Assembly: GCA_028279515.1 (NCBI GenBank)
Contig: JANQNQ010000003.1
Coordinates: forward strand, 248,001 to 312,000
Direction of reading: 5' to 3'
Origin: Flavobacteriaceae bacterium
GTDB taxonomy: Bacteria > Bacteroidota > Bacteroidia > Flavobacteriales > Flavobacteriaceae
DNA length: 64,000 nucleotides
This document shows positions 46,469-56,359 of this stretch, piece by piece. The stretch's first letter is position 1. The number at the start of each line of letters is the position of its first letter. Under the pieces are notes generated by a model, which searched no databases, was not told the origin of the DNA, and was given only the letters and a program-made list of their open reading frames with translations. Position numbers and translations under genes: made by a program.

Positions 46469-47373
46469 TCGATATCTAACTGATTGAGCTCGTCATTCTT
46501 AAAACGGGCATAGTCATACCCTTTGTGCCACCACGAGGTCATTTTTTCTTTGTCAAATATAAGAGAGTTGGTCGTTAATACCGTTGGGGTGTAGTATAAA
46601 TTTATGATCACATCTTTATGAGACGCGGCAAACTTACCGATGCGTATGTTTTGATACTCGATACGATCGGCCATAAAATTAAAGATGTTGGTCATCAAAG
46701 CGAAGGCATTTTTACTCGGCATTCGGTTGATATGGGTCACTTCGGTCTCAAGGATAATCGTGTCGATCTCGGTGGCACCACGCTTTACGGCTTCTTCAAT
46801 GGGTACCATGCACCCGAGTCCGCCGTCGGCATATTCGCAGCCATTCTTTCGCACCAAACTCATGAAGGGCGTGTAATTACAAGAGATCCAGATCCAATCG
46901 CAGAATTCATCGTAGGTGTAATCGTTCACCGATTTGTATTCAACCTGATTCAGTGAAAGGTTGGATACGGTAACGATGGTTTCCTTCGGACCGTTTTTAA
47001 GCTGAAGGAATTCTTCTTCAGTAAATGTATTTCGAATCAATTGCCGAAGATTCTCGCTCTCACCAAATGTTTTCCGTCCTTTAAAGAAATTCCATAATAC
47101 ATTCAGGTGATTGATGCCAATCTGCTCAATACCGTATTTCGATTTCTTAATGGTAAACGGACAATTACTGAAAATGCTGTTTTGATCCACTGAGGTATAT
47201 ACTCCCTTGATCTTCTCAACCTTTTGAAGCGCCAAATGCGAGATCAACAAGCTTCCGGTTGATGTGCCTAGGAATAGGTCGTACTCCTTACCGTGCTCTT
47301 CCATGAGGTATTGCGCCACCCCGCCGGCAAAAGCGCCTTTGCTACCACCCCCAGAGATCACCAGTGCTTTCAT
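46465..47373 (-). CDS. Patatin-like phospholipase (paralogue 1)
   Basis: The 302-residue protein has the same architecture: GGGSKGAFAG at residues 8-17, Ser38 in GTSTG, and Asp in YADGGLG. Differences from paralogue 2 lie mostly in the C-terminal third. Its start overlaps the M1 peptidase stop by 4 bases (47370-47373), and its own stop overlaps the next gene, so three genes form a translationally coupled operon. The substrate of each paralogue is unknown. Confidence 0.9.
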   Translation of the reverse strand: MKALVISGGGSKGAFAGGVAQYLMEEHGKEYDLFLGTSTGSLLISHLALQKVEKIKGVYTSVDQNSIFSNCPFTIKKSKYGIEQIGINHLNVLWNFFKGRKTFGESENLRQLIRNTFTEEEFLQLKNGPKETIVTVSNLSLNQVEYKSVNDYTYDEFCDWIWISCNYTPFMSLVRKNGCEYADGGLGCMVPIEEAVKRGATEIDTIILETEVTHINRMPSKNAFALMTNIFNFMADRIEYQNIRIGKFAASHKDVIINLYYTPTVLTTNSLIFDKEKMTSWWHKGYDYARFKNDELNQLDIE

Positions 47374-49544
47374 TCGCCTTCTAGTTTTTTGATGAGGTAG
47401 TTTTGCTCCTTTTCGGGGAGTTGCCCTTTGAGTGCGGTGATGCGTTCTTTATACACCGGAGATTCTAACAAACCTTCCAAAATATCGCGAGAGGCCGAAT
47501 AAAATCGCCAGTTATGGTGTACTGAAGCATTCAGTAGATCTTTTAAATTCTCGTCGGTAAATGCCTGAAGTTGAAACAAAGCTCTGAATGCATTGAGGCG
47601 CATTTCATAATTATAACGCTGCGATGTGTAGCCAGAAAGTTCTTTATAAAACTGTCCCGTTAAATGTGGCTTGTATTCTTCGGCGACCAAGGCCAATAGC
47701 AACCAAAGGATACGTATATTCTTGTCGTTGAATCCATGCGTTAATCTCGTGGTCTCCAAAAGATTTACTCTGTCTTCAGGAAAGGCGAACCAAAACTTAG
47801 GAATCATGGCCTCGATGGTGTTGTAACTTCTGTCCTTTAGCAGGGTTTCGAATTCTCTCTTTAACGCTGGTGGAATCGTATCTACAGATTTGGCCAAGGC
47901 TTGACGAATTTCTATGTCATTTGTTTCAAGCGCTTTCTTATAGAGAACGGCTTTTTCAATGGTGTTTTGAACACTCTTTATTTCTGAAACCATAGCTGCC
48001 ACAAGCTCATTCGAAATCGGGTTCGTCTCTTGAACCAACTCATCGCTAAACAGATCCAAGGTCAGTCCGATGTCCTTTCCTATAGATTTCGGAGCCTCTT
48101 TTTGTTTTAATTTGAAAAGCTCCAATCCAGTAATAAACTTGCTTTCACCATCAAGATATTTATACATGCTCGTATTCGTTATAGCTGAAGCTGTGAGCGT
48201 CTTTCCGAAATCATCGAAATCTTCCGGAAGCTCTTTGGCCACCAACCAGGTCTCAATAAATCGTTTTAGATTTTTACCACTCTCCTTTTCTACAATGCCG
48301 ATAAAATCATCGGTATCGGCATTTTTAAACTGAAACTGCTCAAGATACTTCTTCACAGAACGTTTAAAGGTCGCCTCTCCAACTTGATTCCTCAATATGT
48401 GTAAGACCCAGGCGCCTTTTTCATAAAAGGTCAACGAACTTGCTTTGGGGTTCAGTACCGACTCGCCATTGCCTGCTTTTGACATTTCTATTAACTGTTG
48501 AGCCGATTGGTACAGTTTCCAATGAAAATGGTCTTCTCCAAATAATTCCTTTTCTACCAAATAGGCATAATAGGTGGCAAACCCTTCTTGCAACCAATGG
48601 TGTTCTCCGCTTTTAGCTGTGACCATATCACCAAACCATTGATGTGCCAACTCATGTGCATTGACGTTTACGTAATTCTGATCTACAAATGCCGTCGAAT
48701 CGATCATATAACGATCCGAAAAGATGGTTGTCGTCGTATTCTCCATGCCGGCATAGAGAAAATCCTTTACGGGAACTTGCTTGTAATTCTGCCACGGATA
48801 GGGTACGCCAATCTCTTCCTCTAAAAAATCAAACATCTGCTTCGTATATCGGTAGGTCGGTTCAAATTTGTCTTCATCCCACGGATAGTAATACAATTCA
48901 ATCGGAATGCCACTCTGGGAGGTTTCTGTCTTCTTTTTATAATCTCCAATCGCCAGTGCCACCAGATAGCTACTCATGGGCTGTTGCATATCGTAACGCC
49001 AGGTCTTTTTGTCGTTTTCTTCGGAAACTTCAACGAGCTTCCCATTGGCGATCACTTCATAACCTGAATCAAACGTGATACTCAGGTCAAACTCTACCTT
49101 CTCGTTCGTGTCGTCGAAGCTTGGCAACCAGTTGCTGGTGTATTTTCCTTGACCTTGCGTCCATACTTGCTTTTGGTATTCAGGATGCTCCCAACCGATA
49201 AAGTACATACACTTCTTTGGGGAGGCCTTATACTGAAAAGTAAGTTCGTGGGAAGTTCCTTTTTTAAATCTGTTATATATGATGAGTTTGCTTTGGTCGT
49301 TATTGCTTTTCACTTTTTTGCCATCCAATTGAATCATCTCGAACTCCATCGCCTGCGCGTCGATAAAGATGGAGTCTGTATTGGCAAGCACGTTAAAGGC
49401 ATAAGTCACATTTCCGACAACCTCTTTTTTAATCGGATTGATGTCGACGAGGGCGTTTCCCTTTGTAAAATCAACATTTTCAATCTGTTGTGAAAACAAC
49501 TGTACCGAAAACAGGGCAAGTATGATGCGTAAGGTGTTCTTCAT
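47370..49544 (-). CDS. M1-family aminopeptidase
   Basis: The 724-residue protein starts with a signal peptide (MKNTLRIILALFSVQLFSQQ) and has the intact M1 site: AGMENTTTT (the GxMEN motif), H297-E298-L-A-H301 in HELAHQWFGD, and third zinc ligand E320 in WLQEGFATYY. A helical C-terminal domain of about 300 residues completes the usual fold. It should release N-terminal amino acids from peptides in the periplasm or at the surface. It heads an operon with two patatin paralogues. Compare the degenerate M1-like protein at 14168. Confidence 0.95.
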   Translation of the reverse strand: MKNTLRIILALFSVQLFSQQIENVDFTKGNALVDINPIKKEVVGNVTYAFNVLANTDSIFIDAQAMEFEMIQLDGKKVKSNNDQSKLIIYNRFKKGTSHELTFQYKASPKKCMYFIGWEHPEYQKQVWTQGQGKYTSNWLPSFDDTNEKVEFDLSITFDSGYEVIANGKLVEVSEENDKKTWRYDMQQPMSSYLVALAIGDYKKKTETSQSGIPIELYYYPWDEDKFEPTYRYTKQMFDFLEEEIGVPYPWQNYKQVPVKDFLYAGMENTTTTIFSDRYMIDSTAFVDQNYVNVNAHELAHQWFGDMVTAKSGEHHWLQEGFATYYAYLVEKELFGEDHFHWKLYQSAQQLIEMSKAGNGESVLNPKASSLTFYEKGAWVLHILRNQVGEATFKRSVKKYLEQFQFKNADTDDFIGIVEKESGKNLKRFIETWLVAKELPEDFDDFGKTLTASAITNTSMYKYLDGESKFITGLELFKLKQKEAPKSIGKDIGLTLDLFSDELVQETNPISNELVAAMVSEIKSVQNTIEKAVLYKKALETNDIEIRQALAKSVDTIPPALKREFETLLKDRSYNTIEAMIPKFWFAFPEDRVNLLETTRLTHGFNDKNIRILWLLLALVAEEYKPHLTGQFYKELSGYTSQRYNYEMRLNAFRALFQLQAFTDENLKDLLNASVHHNWRFYSASRDILEGLLESPVYKERITALKGQLPEKEQNYLIKKLEGE

Positions 49545-49648
49545 GAAAAGGATAACGTCAAATTCTACACCAAAGTACTAAAATCAAAACGATAAACAGA
49601 TTTAAAATTTGATTCGTTCGTTCTGGTGAAATGAAGTATTTTAGTCGT

Positions 49649-51754
49649 ATGAATCCTAATATCCTACAAACCCCCATCGATTATTTAAAGGGCGTTGGTC
49701 CCAATCGTGCTGATCTACTCAGGAAGGAGTTGGGGATTCATACCTATCAAGATCTGATCAATCTGTTTCCGAACCGATATATTGACAAGTCACAGTATTA
49801 CAAGATCAATCAACTGCAACGCAACACTTCAGAAGTACAGATTCTTGGAAAGATCACTCATGTAAAGACCGTTGAACAAAAACGTGGTAAGCGCCTCGTG
49901 GCGACCTTTATGGATGACACGGGACAAATGGAGCTGGTCTGGTTTCGCGGACATAAATGGATCCGCGAAAGTTTAAAGATCAACCAACCCTATGTGATCT
50001 TCGGTCGTACCAACTGGTACAATGGCATGTTCAACATGGCGCATCCCGAAATGGAGTTGCTAGCAGACCACGAAAAGAGCATTCGATCGGCCATGCAGCC
50101 GGTGTATCCTTCCACAGAAAAACTATCGAGCAAAGGCATAACGAACCGTGTGGTCAACAAGTTGATGCAACAATTATTCCTGGATACCAAAGGGCAATTT
50201 TACGACACCCTCTCTCCTACTATTCTGTCTGAGCTGAAGTTGATATCGAAAGCCGAAGCGGTCTTTAACGTACACTTTCCGAAGAGTCAAGAAATGCTGG
50301 CCAAAGCACAGTATCGTCTTAAGTTTGAAGAACTCTTCTACATACAACTGCAACTGATCACCAAGAATTTGATCCGCAAGGCAAAGATCAAAGGGTTTAA
50401 TTTCGATCAAGTCGGAACGTTGTTCAATGAGTTCTATTCAAATCACTTGCCCTTTGAGCTAACGGATGCGCAAAAACGAGTGATTAAAGAAATTCGTAAC
50501 GACCTCGGAAGCAACGCACAAATGAATCGACTGCTACAAGGTGATGTAGGTTCCGGAAAGACTATCGTGGCGCTTATGACCATGCTATTGGCTATTGACA
50601 ACGATTTTCAGGCGTGTTTGATGGCTCCAACCGAGATTCTTGCCCAGCAACACTACAACGGACTTAGAGAGCTTGTAAAAGAGCTTCCTGTGAATATTAA
50701 ACTGCTTACGGGATCGACTAAGACTTCCGATAGGAAAGAAATCCATGAACAGCTCGAAAACGGTGAGTTACATATTTTGATCGGCACCCATGCGGTACTA
50801 GAAGATAAGGTGCAATTTAAAGACCTCGGACTCGCCATTATTGACGAGCAACACCGTTTTGGTGTTGCCCAACGCGCCAAACTTTGGAAAAAGAACCAGA
50901 CACCTCCTCATGTCTTAGTGATGACGGCAACACCCATTCCGAGAACACTGGCGATGAGTTTGTATGGCGACCTGGACATTTCGGTCATAGACGAATTACC
51001 GCCTGGCAGAAAGGCTATCAAAACAGTGCATCGCTATGACACCAATCGGTTGAAGGTGTTTAAGTTCATCAGAGACGAAATCAAAAAAGGACGGCAAATT
51101 TATGTGGTGTATCCGCTGATTCAAGAATCTGAAAAGATGGATTATAAAGACTTAATGGATGGCTACGAAAGTATCGCTAGAGAGTTTCCGCTGCCTGATT
51201 ATCAAATCTCTATCGTACATGGTAAAATGAAGCCTGCTGACAAAGATTATGAGATGGATCGCTTTGTGCGAGGTGAAACGCAGATCATGGTCGCCACCAC
51301 CGTAATTGAGGTTGGCGTGAACGTTCCTAATGCTTCGGTCATGATCATTGAGAGCGCTGAACGTTTCGGGCTCTCGCAGCTACACCAATTACGTGGACGG
51401 GTCGGCCGTGGCGCCGAACAGAGTTATTGTATTTTGATGACCAGTTTTAAGTTGAGCAATGATTCAAAGACCCGATTGGAAACCATGGTACGCACCAACG
51501 ATGGTTTTGAGATTGCCGAGGTGGATCTAAAACTACGCGGACCCGGAGATATCATGGGTACGCAACAAAGTGGAGTGCTTAACTTGAAGATCGCTGATAT
51601 CGTTAAAGACAACGATATTTTGAAGACGGCCCGTTATTACGCCATGAAAATTCTAAAAGACGACCCTTCCCTCTCCAAAGAAGAGAACAAAGTGCTGCGC
51701 TTTACCTACGCACAATTGGCAAAGCACAAAAATATCTGGAATTACATCAGTTAA
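49649..51754 (+). CDS. recG: ATP-dependent DNA helicase RecG
   Basis: RecG reverses stalled forks and remodels recombination intermediates. I choose the ATG at 49649 (701 residues) because MNPNILQTPIDYLKGVGPNRADLL is the usual start; an ATG at 49631 adds six residues. The N-terminal OB wedge lies at about 60-150. Helicase motifs follow: I LLQGDVGSGKTIVA, Ia MAPTEILAQQH, II IIDEQHRFGVAQR, III VMTATPIPRTLA, V ATTVIEVGVNVPNA and VI QLRGRVGRG. The plus-strand gene stands alone, divergent from the M1 gene. Confidence 0.95.
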   Translation: MNPNILQTPIDYLKGVGPNRADLLRKELGIHTYQDLINLFPNRYIDKSQYYKINQLQRNTSEVQILGKITHVKTVEQKRGKRLVATFMDDTGQMELVWFRGHKWIRESLKINQPYVIFGRTNWYNGMFNMAHPEMELLADHEKSIRSAMQPVYPSTEKLSSKGITNRVVNKLMQQLFLDTKGQFYDTLSPTILSELKLISKAEAVFNVHFPKSQEMLAKAQYRLKFEELFYIQLQLITKNLIRKAKIKGFNFDQVGTLFNEFYSNHLPFELTDAQKRVIKEIRNDLGSNAQMNRLLQGDVGSGKTIVALMTMLLAIDNDFQACLMAPTEILAQQHYNGLRELVKELPVNIKLLTGSTKTSDRKEIHEQLENGELHILIGTHAVLEDKVQFKDLGLAIIDEQHRFGVAQRAKLWKKNQTPPHVLVMTATPIPRTLAMSLYGDLDISVIDELPPGRKAIKTVHRYDTNRLKVFKFIRDEIKKGRQIYVVYPLIQESEKMDYKDLMDGYESIAREFPLPDYQISIVHGKMKPADKDYEMDRFVRGETQIMVATTVIEVGVNVPNASVMIIESAERFGLSQLHQLRGRVGRGAEQSYCILMTSFKLSNDSKTRLETMVRTNDGFEIAEVDLKLRGPGDIMGTQQSGVLNLKIADIVKDNDILKTARYYAMKILKDDPSLSKEENKVLRFTYAQLAKHKNIWNYIS

Positions 51755-51780
51755 ACTTTACTGCAAGCTTTTGAAATAAA

Positions 51781-51819
51781 GAAAGCCGAAAACTGAGATT
51801 ACCTCAATTTCCGGCCTTC
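51781..51819 (-). terminator. Long imperfect palindrome, terminator of the endonuclease gene
   Basis: The stem of 17 bp (51781-51797 with 51803-51819, loop 5) is complete on the minus strand when G-U pairs are allowed. It is followed there by a T-rich run. Confidence 0.8.
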
Positions 51820-51844
51820 AAAAACAAATTCTGGTTGGTATGTC

Positions 51845-54838
51845 TTATTGCTTGATCAAACGTTTGGTGATCACTTTTTTATCGTCATATACACGCACAA
51901 TATATACACCGCTTGCAAGGTCACCTATCGTAATCTGACGGTCAGATACTTGACCGGTCTTCACGATCTGTCCCATCGTATTCACGATGCTATATTCTGC
52001 TGTCTTGTCACTTGCCAGCTGAATAGTAACTGTTGATCTCGCTGGGTTTGGATACATATCGAAATCCAATCCGAAGCGTGCTTCCTCTGTACGGCTAACC
52101 GATGTGTTATCTGCCATGGCCGAACGACTTGTTGCTCCGCCCACACAGAAGTTCTTGGTTTCAGACGAACCGAAAGATCCACCAGAAGCTAGTACTGTGC
52201 CCGAAGCGACATCTGTGAGCTCGTAAGAACCGTTTCCGTAGTTACAGCAAATTCCGTCACCATACGTGTCATTGAACGTGATGGTATAACAACCAGCCTC
52301 TAAACTTCTTGTCAGCGTAATTGTTGAACCATCGGCCTGTGATCCATAGGTGCCTCCAGTGTATACTGTAGTTCCGCTTCCGTTTTTGATTTCCCAAGAA
52401 GTTTCCTCTGGGTAATTATCGAATGTAATACGAAGGCTTACATCATACGTAGTTGGTGTAGTGGTTCCTGAAGTTGAAAGCGATACATTATCTATCGCCA
52501 TATCACCTTGCCAAGTAGTTCCTGTCACCCCGTTAAAACGTAGTTTTACAGTTCCGCCGATATAGGTTCCTAGATCTACAGAAGCACTTTGCCAAGAATT
52601 TCCTTGATTTCCAGCCTTGCTCCAAACGCTGGCCCAAGTGGTTCCGTTATCAGTACTGGCTTCCAAGGTTAAACCACCCATTGCAGATGCTCCGTACATA
52701 TGATATTTAAAGCTGAAAGTTGCCTGTGGTGCTCCACTTAGATCGTAGCAAGGTGATTGCAAGATCGCACGCTTGTTAGAAAAGTTAGGTGATGAAGATT
52801 CCATGTACACATAATAGCTTCCTGTATCAGCGCTGCTTGGACCTGTATTATTAGAAGGAGTCGTACCTGAGCGTAATGCCCAATTGAAATCATCGCCACT
52901 CTCGTTGGTCCATTGGCCAAAGGTATTTTCGAAACTTTCCGTGTATGGATACGATGAAACATCAGCTACACAAGCTGTTGCTGGCGGAGCGGCAGTTGTC
53001 GCGTTCACCGTTGCTGCAGCCGAAGTGTTTCCGGCGGCATCCTTCGCTCTAACAGAGAAGGTATATGCAGTATCAGCGGTTAGCCCTGTTACCATAGTTG
53101 AAGTGCCCGTAACAGTTCCTAAGCTAGTGCTTCCTCTAAAAACATCATATCCTACAACCCCTACATTATCAGTAGAAGCTGACCACGAAAGTGTCAATGA
53201 AGTTTCTGCAATGCTAGATGCTGTTAAGCTTCCTGGTACACTTGGTGCTGTCGTATCTGCAGGAGGCGTTCCTCCGTCGATTGTATGGGTTCCCAATCCG
53301 GCAAACGTATCGGTCGCTAGGCTATCCCATTCTCCAGTTGTATACACCGTGTTAGGCGAACTCACTGTCGACTTTCTTCGTAAGGTGGTGTTCTGCGCAA
53401 AGTTGGCGCTGCCTCCGTTGAAAGTTCCGATGATATCGATCAATACGTTGTTTTTGAAAAGTCCGATCGGATCATTTCCGTTAAACGTCAAAGAAGAATT
53501 GCCAGTGGTTGCATTGGCATTAGAAGTCACAGCAGATGATGCCGAGCTATTAGCCACTACATACACATTTCCATTGGCTAAAGATCCCGTCAGTGCATAA
53601 CCGCTCGTCCAAGAGCCTGCTCCATTGGTTTGCTTCTTCACTGAGTAAGCAGAAAGATCTACTGAGCTTCCTGTAAAATTTGCAATCTCAAACGCCTTGT
53701 TGTTTGACGAACCTTCAACGTACTCTGAGAAGAATAACTCGGTTGCTGTACCGCCTCCACCTGTACCGCTTGTTGTTGCTTGCACACTGCTACTTAATGC
53801 AGAAGTATTGCCTGCGGCATCTTTCGCCAATACGGCAAATGTATACGTGGTTCCAGCCATTAGACCTGTTGCTGTGTAACTAGTAGTATTTGACGAGGCT
53901 AAGAAGCTTCCGTTTCTATAGACATCATACCCTGTGACCGCTACATTGTCTGATGAAGCGTTCCATGCTAAAGCGACCGTAGAGGTCGTAGTATTTGTCA
54001 CCGCTAATGCAGAAGGAATACTTGGTGCCTGCGTGTCTCCTCCACCACCAGTTCCAAATTTATCTTCGGCTTGCGGGCCACCCCAGATTTGTGTGGCAAA
54101 TGCAGGGTTATCAATGAAGGGATTGCGATTTCCTTGTAGGTTCTCAAGAACAGGGTTTCGTTGCATTTCTAACGCGGAAACAGGGTCCTCGGCATTCCAC
54201 TCTAAGAACAATTGTATCATATTTGGGTCGCCAGCAACTGTAGCCCCTACTCCGATATTCGACGGAAGCGTTTGGTTGTTGTAGCGCAAGTACATGTACA
54301 TCATCATTCGAGCAACATCGCCCTTCCATTCGTCTCCAGGATACCAGTGCCCTTGTGACGTAATGCCCGAATTACCGCTTCCATCTGCAAATTTTCTGTT
54401 GCTTCGGGAAGAATTACGTTGCGCATCGCATGGTCTCAAGTTATGAGCGTCTGCACCAGGGCCAGAGCTTCCTAAATTCGGATTGGCCAAAGACCTAGCA
54501 AATACATGTTCTCGGTTCCATACGCCTGTCCCTCCACCGTTATCATCAACGCCTCGGGTTCGGTCGTTGGTAATATCGCTATCCGAATCATTCCAGCCAT
54601 ATATTAAGAGTACTTGTGAACTATTGGTCGGATTAAGGTCTGTTTGTTTTAAAGCGTCCCAAACACCTGGAGTGTATGATAAGTTGGTGGTGTGGGTGTT
54701 GATGATCTTGATGGCCAATTCATCTTTTAATTGCTGACCTGTTAAGTTTAGGTTTACGTCGTTGTAATACGACGGTATTTGCGCATAACTTACTGTAAAG
54801 GTAAGCAATAGCAAACACCAGAGTAGTGTTTTTTTCAT
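51845..54838 (-). CDS. Secreted multidomain endonuclease I (EndA-like) with T9SS sorting domain
   Basis: The 997-residue protein has a signal peptide (ending near YAQ). Residues 20-260 are an endonuclease I domain ([62 protein letters not shown]). They are followed by a fibronectin-III domain (about 270-355), a lamin-tail-type domain (about 360-525, [18 protein letters not shown]), a second FN3 (about 530-615), a MAM-like domain (about 630-790) and a Cys-bearing GDGICC module. A T9SS type-A sorting domain closes the chain ([27 protein letters not shown]). Likely function: extracellular DNA breakdown for phosphate and nucleoside supply or biofilm turnover. Confidence 0.92.
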   Translation of the reverse strand: MKKTLLWCLLLLTFTVSYAQIPSYYNDVNLNLTGQQLKDELAIKIINTHTTNLSYTPGVWDALKQTDLNPTNSSQVLLIYGWNDSDSDITNDRTRGVDDNGGGTGVWNREHVFARSLANPNLGSSGPGADAHNLRPCDAQRNSSRSNRKFADGSGNSGITSQGHWYPGDEWKGDVARMMMYMYLRYNNQTLPSNIGVGATVAGDPNMIQLFLEWNAEDPVSALEMQRNPVLENLQGNRNPFIDNPAFATQIWGGPQAEDKFGTGGGGDTQAPSIPSALAVTNTTTSTVALAWNASSDNVAVTGYDVYRNGSFLASSNTTSYTATGLMAGTTYTFAVLAKDAAGNTSALSSSVQATTSGTGGGGTATELFFSEYVEGSSNNKAFEIANFTGSSVDLSAYSVKKQTNGAGSWTSGYALTGSLANGNVYVVANSSASSAVTSNANATTGNSSLTFNGNDPIGLFKNNVLIDIIGTFNGGSANFAQNTTLRRKSTVSSPNTVYTTGEWDSLATDTFAGLGTHTIDGGTPPADTTAPSVPGSLTASSIAETSLTLSWSASTDNVGVVGYDVFRGSTSLGTVTGTSTMVTGLTADTAYTFSVRAKDAAGNTSAAATVNATTAAPPATACVADVSSYPYTESFENTFGQWTNESGDDFNWALRSGTTPSNNTGPSSADTGSYYVYMESSSPNFSNKRAILQSPCYDLSGAPQATFSFKYHMYGASAMGGLTLEASTDNGTTWASVWSKAGNQGNSWQSASVDLGTYIGGTVKLRFNGVTGTTWQGDMAIDNVSLSTSGTTTPTTYDVSLRITFDNYPEETSWEIKNGSGTTVYTGGTYGSQADGSTITLTRSLEAGCYTITFNDTYGDGICCNYGNGSYELTDVASGTVLASGGSFGSSETKNFCVGGATSRSAMADNTSVSRTEEARFGLDFDMYPNPARSTVTIQLASDKTAEYSIVNTMGQIVKTGQVSDRQITIGDLASGVYIVRVYDDKKVITKRLIKQ

Positions 54839-55010
54839 GGTTGTGTCGTTAATCTAAAGGTTCTCCAAAGTTATGCATGCATATCAAGTAGCGGCAAAAC
54901 GATATGTTATGAAATTGTTACGCAGATCGTTGATAACCTTAAACAAAATCACTAACCTCTTGTAAAAAAAGCCCTTCAAAGAGTTTCTTGTTGTTAACAA
55001 CTTTTACCAA

Positions 55011-55048
55011 AAAAAGAACCGCCCGATGTCTATCTGGCGGTTCTTTAT
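55011..55048 (-). terminator. Intrinsic terminator after the DUF2911-TPR gene
   Basis: AAAGAACCGCC/GGCGGTTCTTT stem (55013-55023 with 55036-55046), followed on the minus strand by a run of T. Confidence 0.88.
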
Positions 55049-55064
55049 GTTGATTGTTCGGTTT

Positions 55065-56177
55065 TTAATTGATGTCTTCTCCTTTTTTAAGTTTTTCCAT
55101 ATTGGCTGTAATGGCGTCTTTATTACCTTGATCTGGTGCGTTTCCTTGAGCTACCTTCAAGTGCTTTAAGGCTTCTTTGTACTTACCTACCGCCGAGTAA
55201 CCACGAGCAAGTCCGTAGTGTACTGGCCAAGTGTCTTTGTTCATTTTGGCATTCTTCTTAAATACTTCGAGTGCCTTATCTTTTTGTCCTTGAGCAATCA
55301 ATTGTCTTCCGTATTGATGCACTTGAAACACGGTTCCCATGTTCAATGCTTCGTCCATTAAAGCAAGTGACTCATTGGTTTTTCCTTGTTTTGCAAGAAT
55401 ACGAGACTTGATGCTTAAGTTGTTGTAAGTTTTCTGACTAAAGAATTGTCCAGCGATAGCTGCATCTACCCATGAAAGGGCCTCGTCAAGATCACCGCCG
55501 TTGTTCAATGCGTAGTTTGCAGCTTGCTCCCATGATTGTCGGTTAAATCCAGGAGAATCAGTCAACTTGGTTCTGATGTCTTTCATGACAAGCTTGCCTA
55601 CTGGCACTTCCACTTTAAACGGGATGGCTTTCTTTTCCCAGATCAATGCGGCCGTGGCATCATTGGCATTTACTTCGGTAAACTCGAATGTAAGCAATTC
55701 TCTATGGGGTACGTTTTCACAGGTTACGTCAGTTCGTACCACATCGTTTGCTGGGTCGTAGAAATAGCTCCCCCATGCACCACTGTCTGATGATAAAATA
55801 ATGGTGGCAGTGTTGTCAGCCTTTACTTCGATATGCAGTCCATAAGTGCCGGCAGCAACATCCTTACCTCCTATTTTAACATCGTCAGAGAAAGTAATTG
55901 TGGTGTTTTCGTTGGCTCCTGCGCGCCAAGGAGATTCTTTGGCGGTTCCGAAACCGAGGTTGTTCATTCCATACGGAACAAGTTTTCCCCAGATCTCACG
56001 ATCGTTCACCTTAGGTCTTGAATAGGTAATGCTAATGTCTGTAATTCCAACTCGCTGGGATACCGTGGCCATTTGGCTTCCCCTTGGGAGATTGAGCTGC
56101 GCCTCAACAGGGCTAAAGGAGCAAATTAACAGCATGACAAAGATGCCTAAAACAAGTTTTTGGTTGAAATGTTTCAT
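55065..56177 (-). CDS. DUF2911 domain protein with C-terminal TPR repeats
   Basis: The 370-residue protein has a signal peptide (ending near VEAQ). Residues 28-200 form a DUF2911 domain (LNLPRGSQMATVSQRVGITDISITYSRPKVNDREIWGKLVP in pieces; WRAGANENTTITFS; AAGTYGLHIEV). Residues 215-365 hold about four tetratricopeptide-like helices (QAANYALNNGGDLDEALSWVD, ILAKQGKTNESLALMDEALNMG). This pairing is common in Bacteroidetes and its role is unknown; periplasmic protein interaction is inferred. It is a single-gene unit with its own terminator. Confidence 0.92.
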   Translation of the reverse strand: MKHFNQKLVLGIFVMLLICSFSPVEAQLNLPRGSQMATVSQRVGITDISITYSRPKVNDREIWGKLVPYGMNNLGFGTAKESPWRAGANENTTITFSDDVKIGGKDVAAGTYGLHIEVKADNTATIILSSDSGAWGSYFYDPANDVVRTDVTCENVPHRELLTFEFTEVNANDATAALIWEKKAIPFKVEVPVGKLVMKDIRTKLTDSPGFNRQSWEQAANYALNNGGDLDEALSWVDAAIAGQFFSQKTYNNLSIKSRILAKQGKTNESLALMDEALNMGTVFQVHQYGRQLIAQGQKDKALEVFKKNAKMNKDTWPVHYGLARGYSAVGKYKEALKHLKVAQGNAPDQGNKDAITANMEKLKKGEDIN

Positions 56178-56359
56178 AACAAATTGGTTTAAGGATTATC
56201 AGTTAGTTTTGAGTATTCTTATTCATACTCTGTCTTCAAGTTAGAAAGTATAGAAGGGCGAGTATGTTACCAGCTTGTTAAATTGAAATCGGTAATTGTT
56301 AAAGAGTCGAACTTTTAACATCAATTTATGTTAAAGTCCGATGAAATGCATGTTTTCGA

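Noticed and set aside
52884-53600. Plus-strand frame of 238 residues
   Set aside because: Antisense to the repeat modules of the endonuclease protein; Ala/Val/Ser-rich as expected from the complement of Thr/Ser/Gly-rich repeats.
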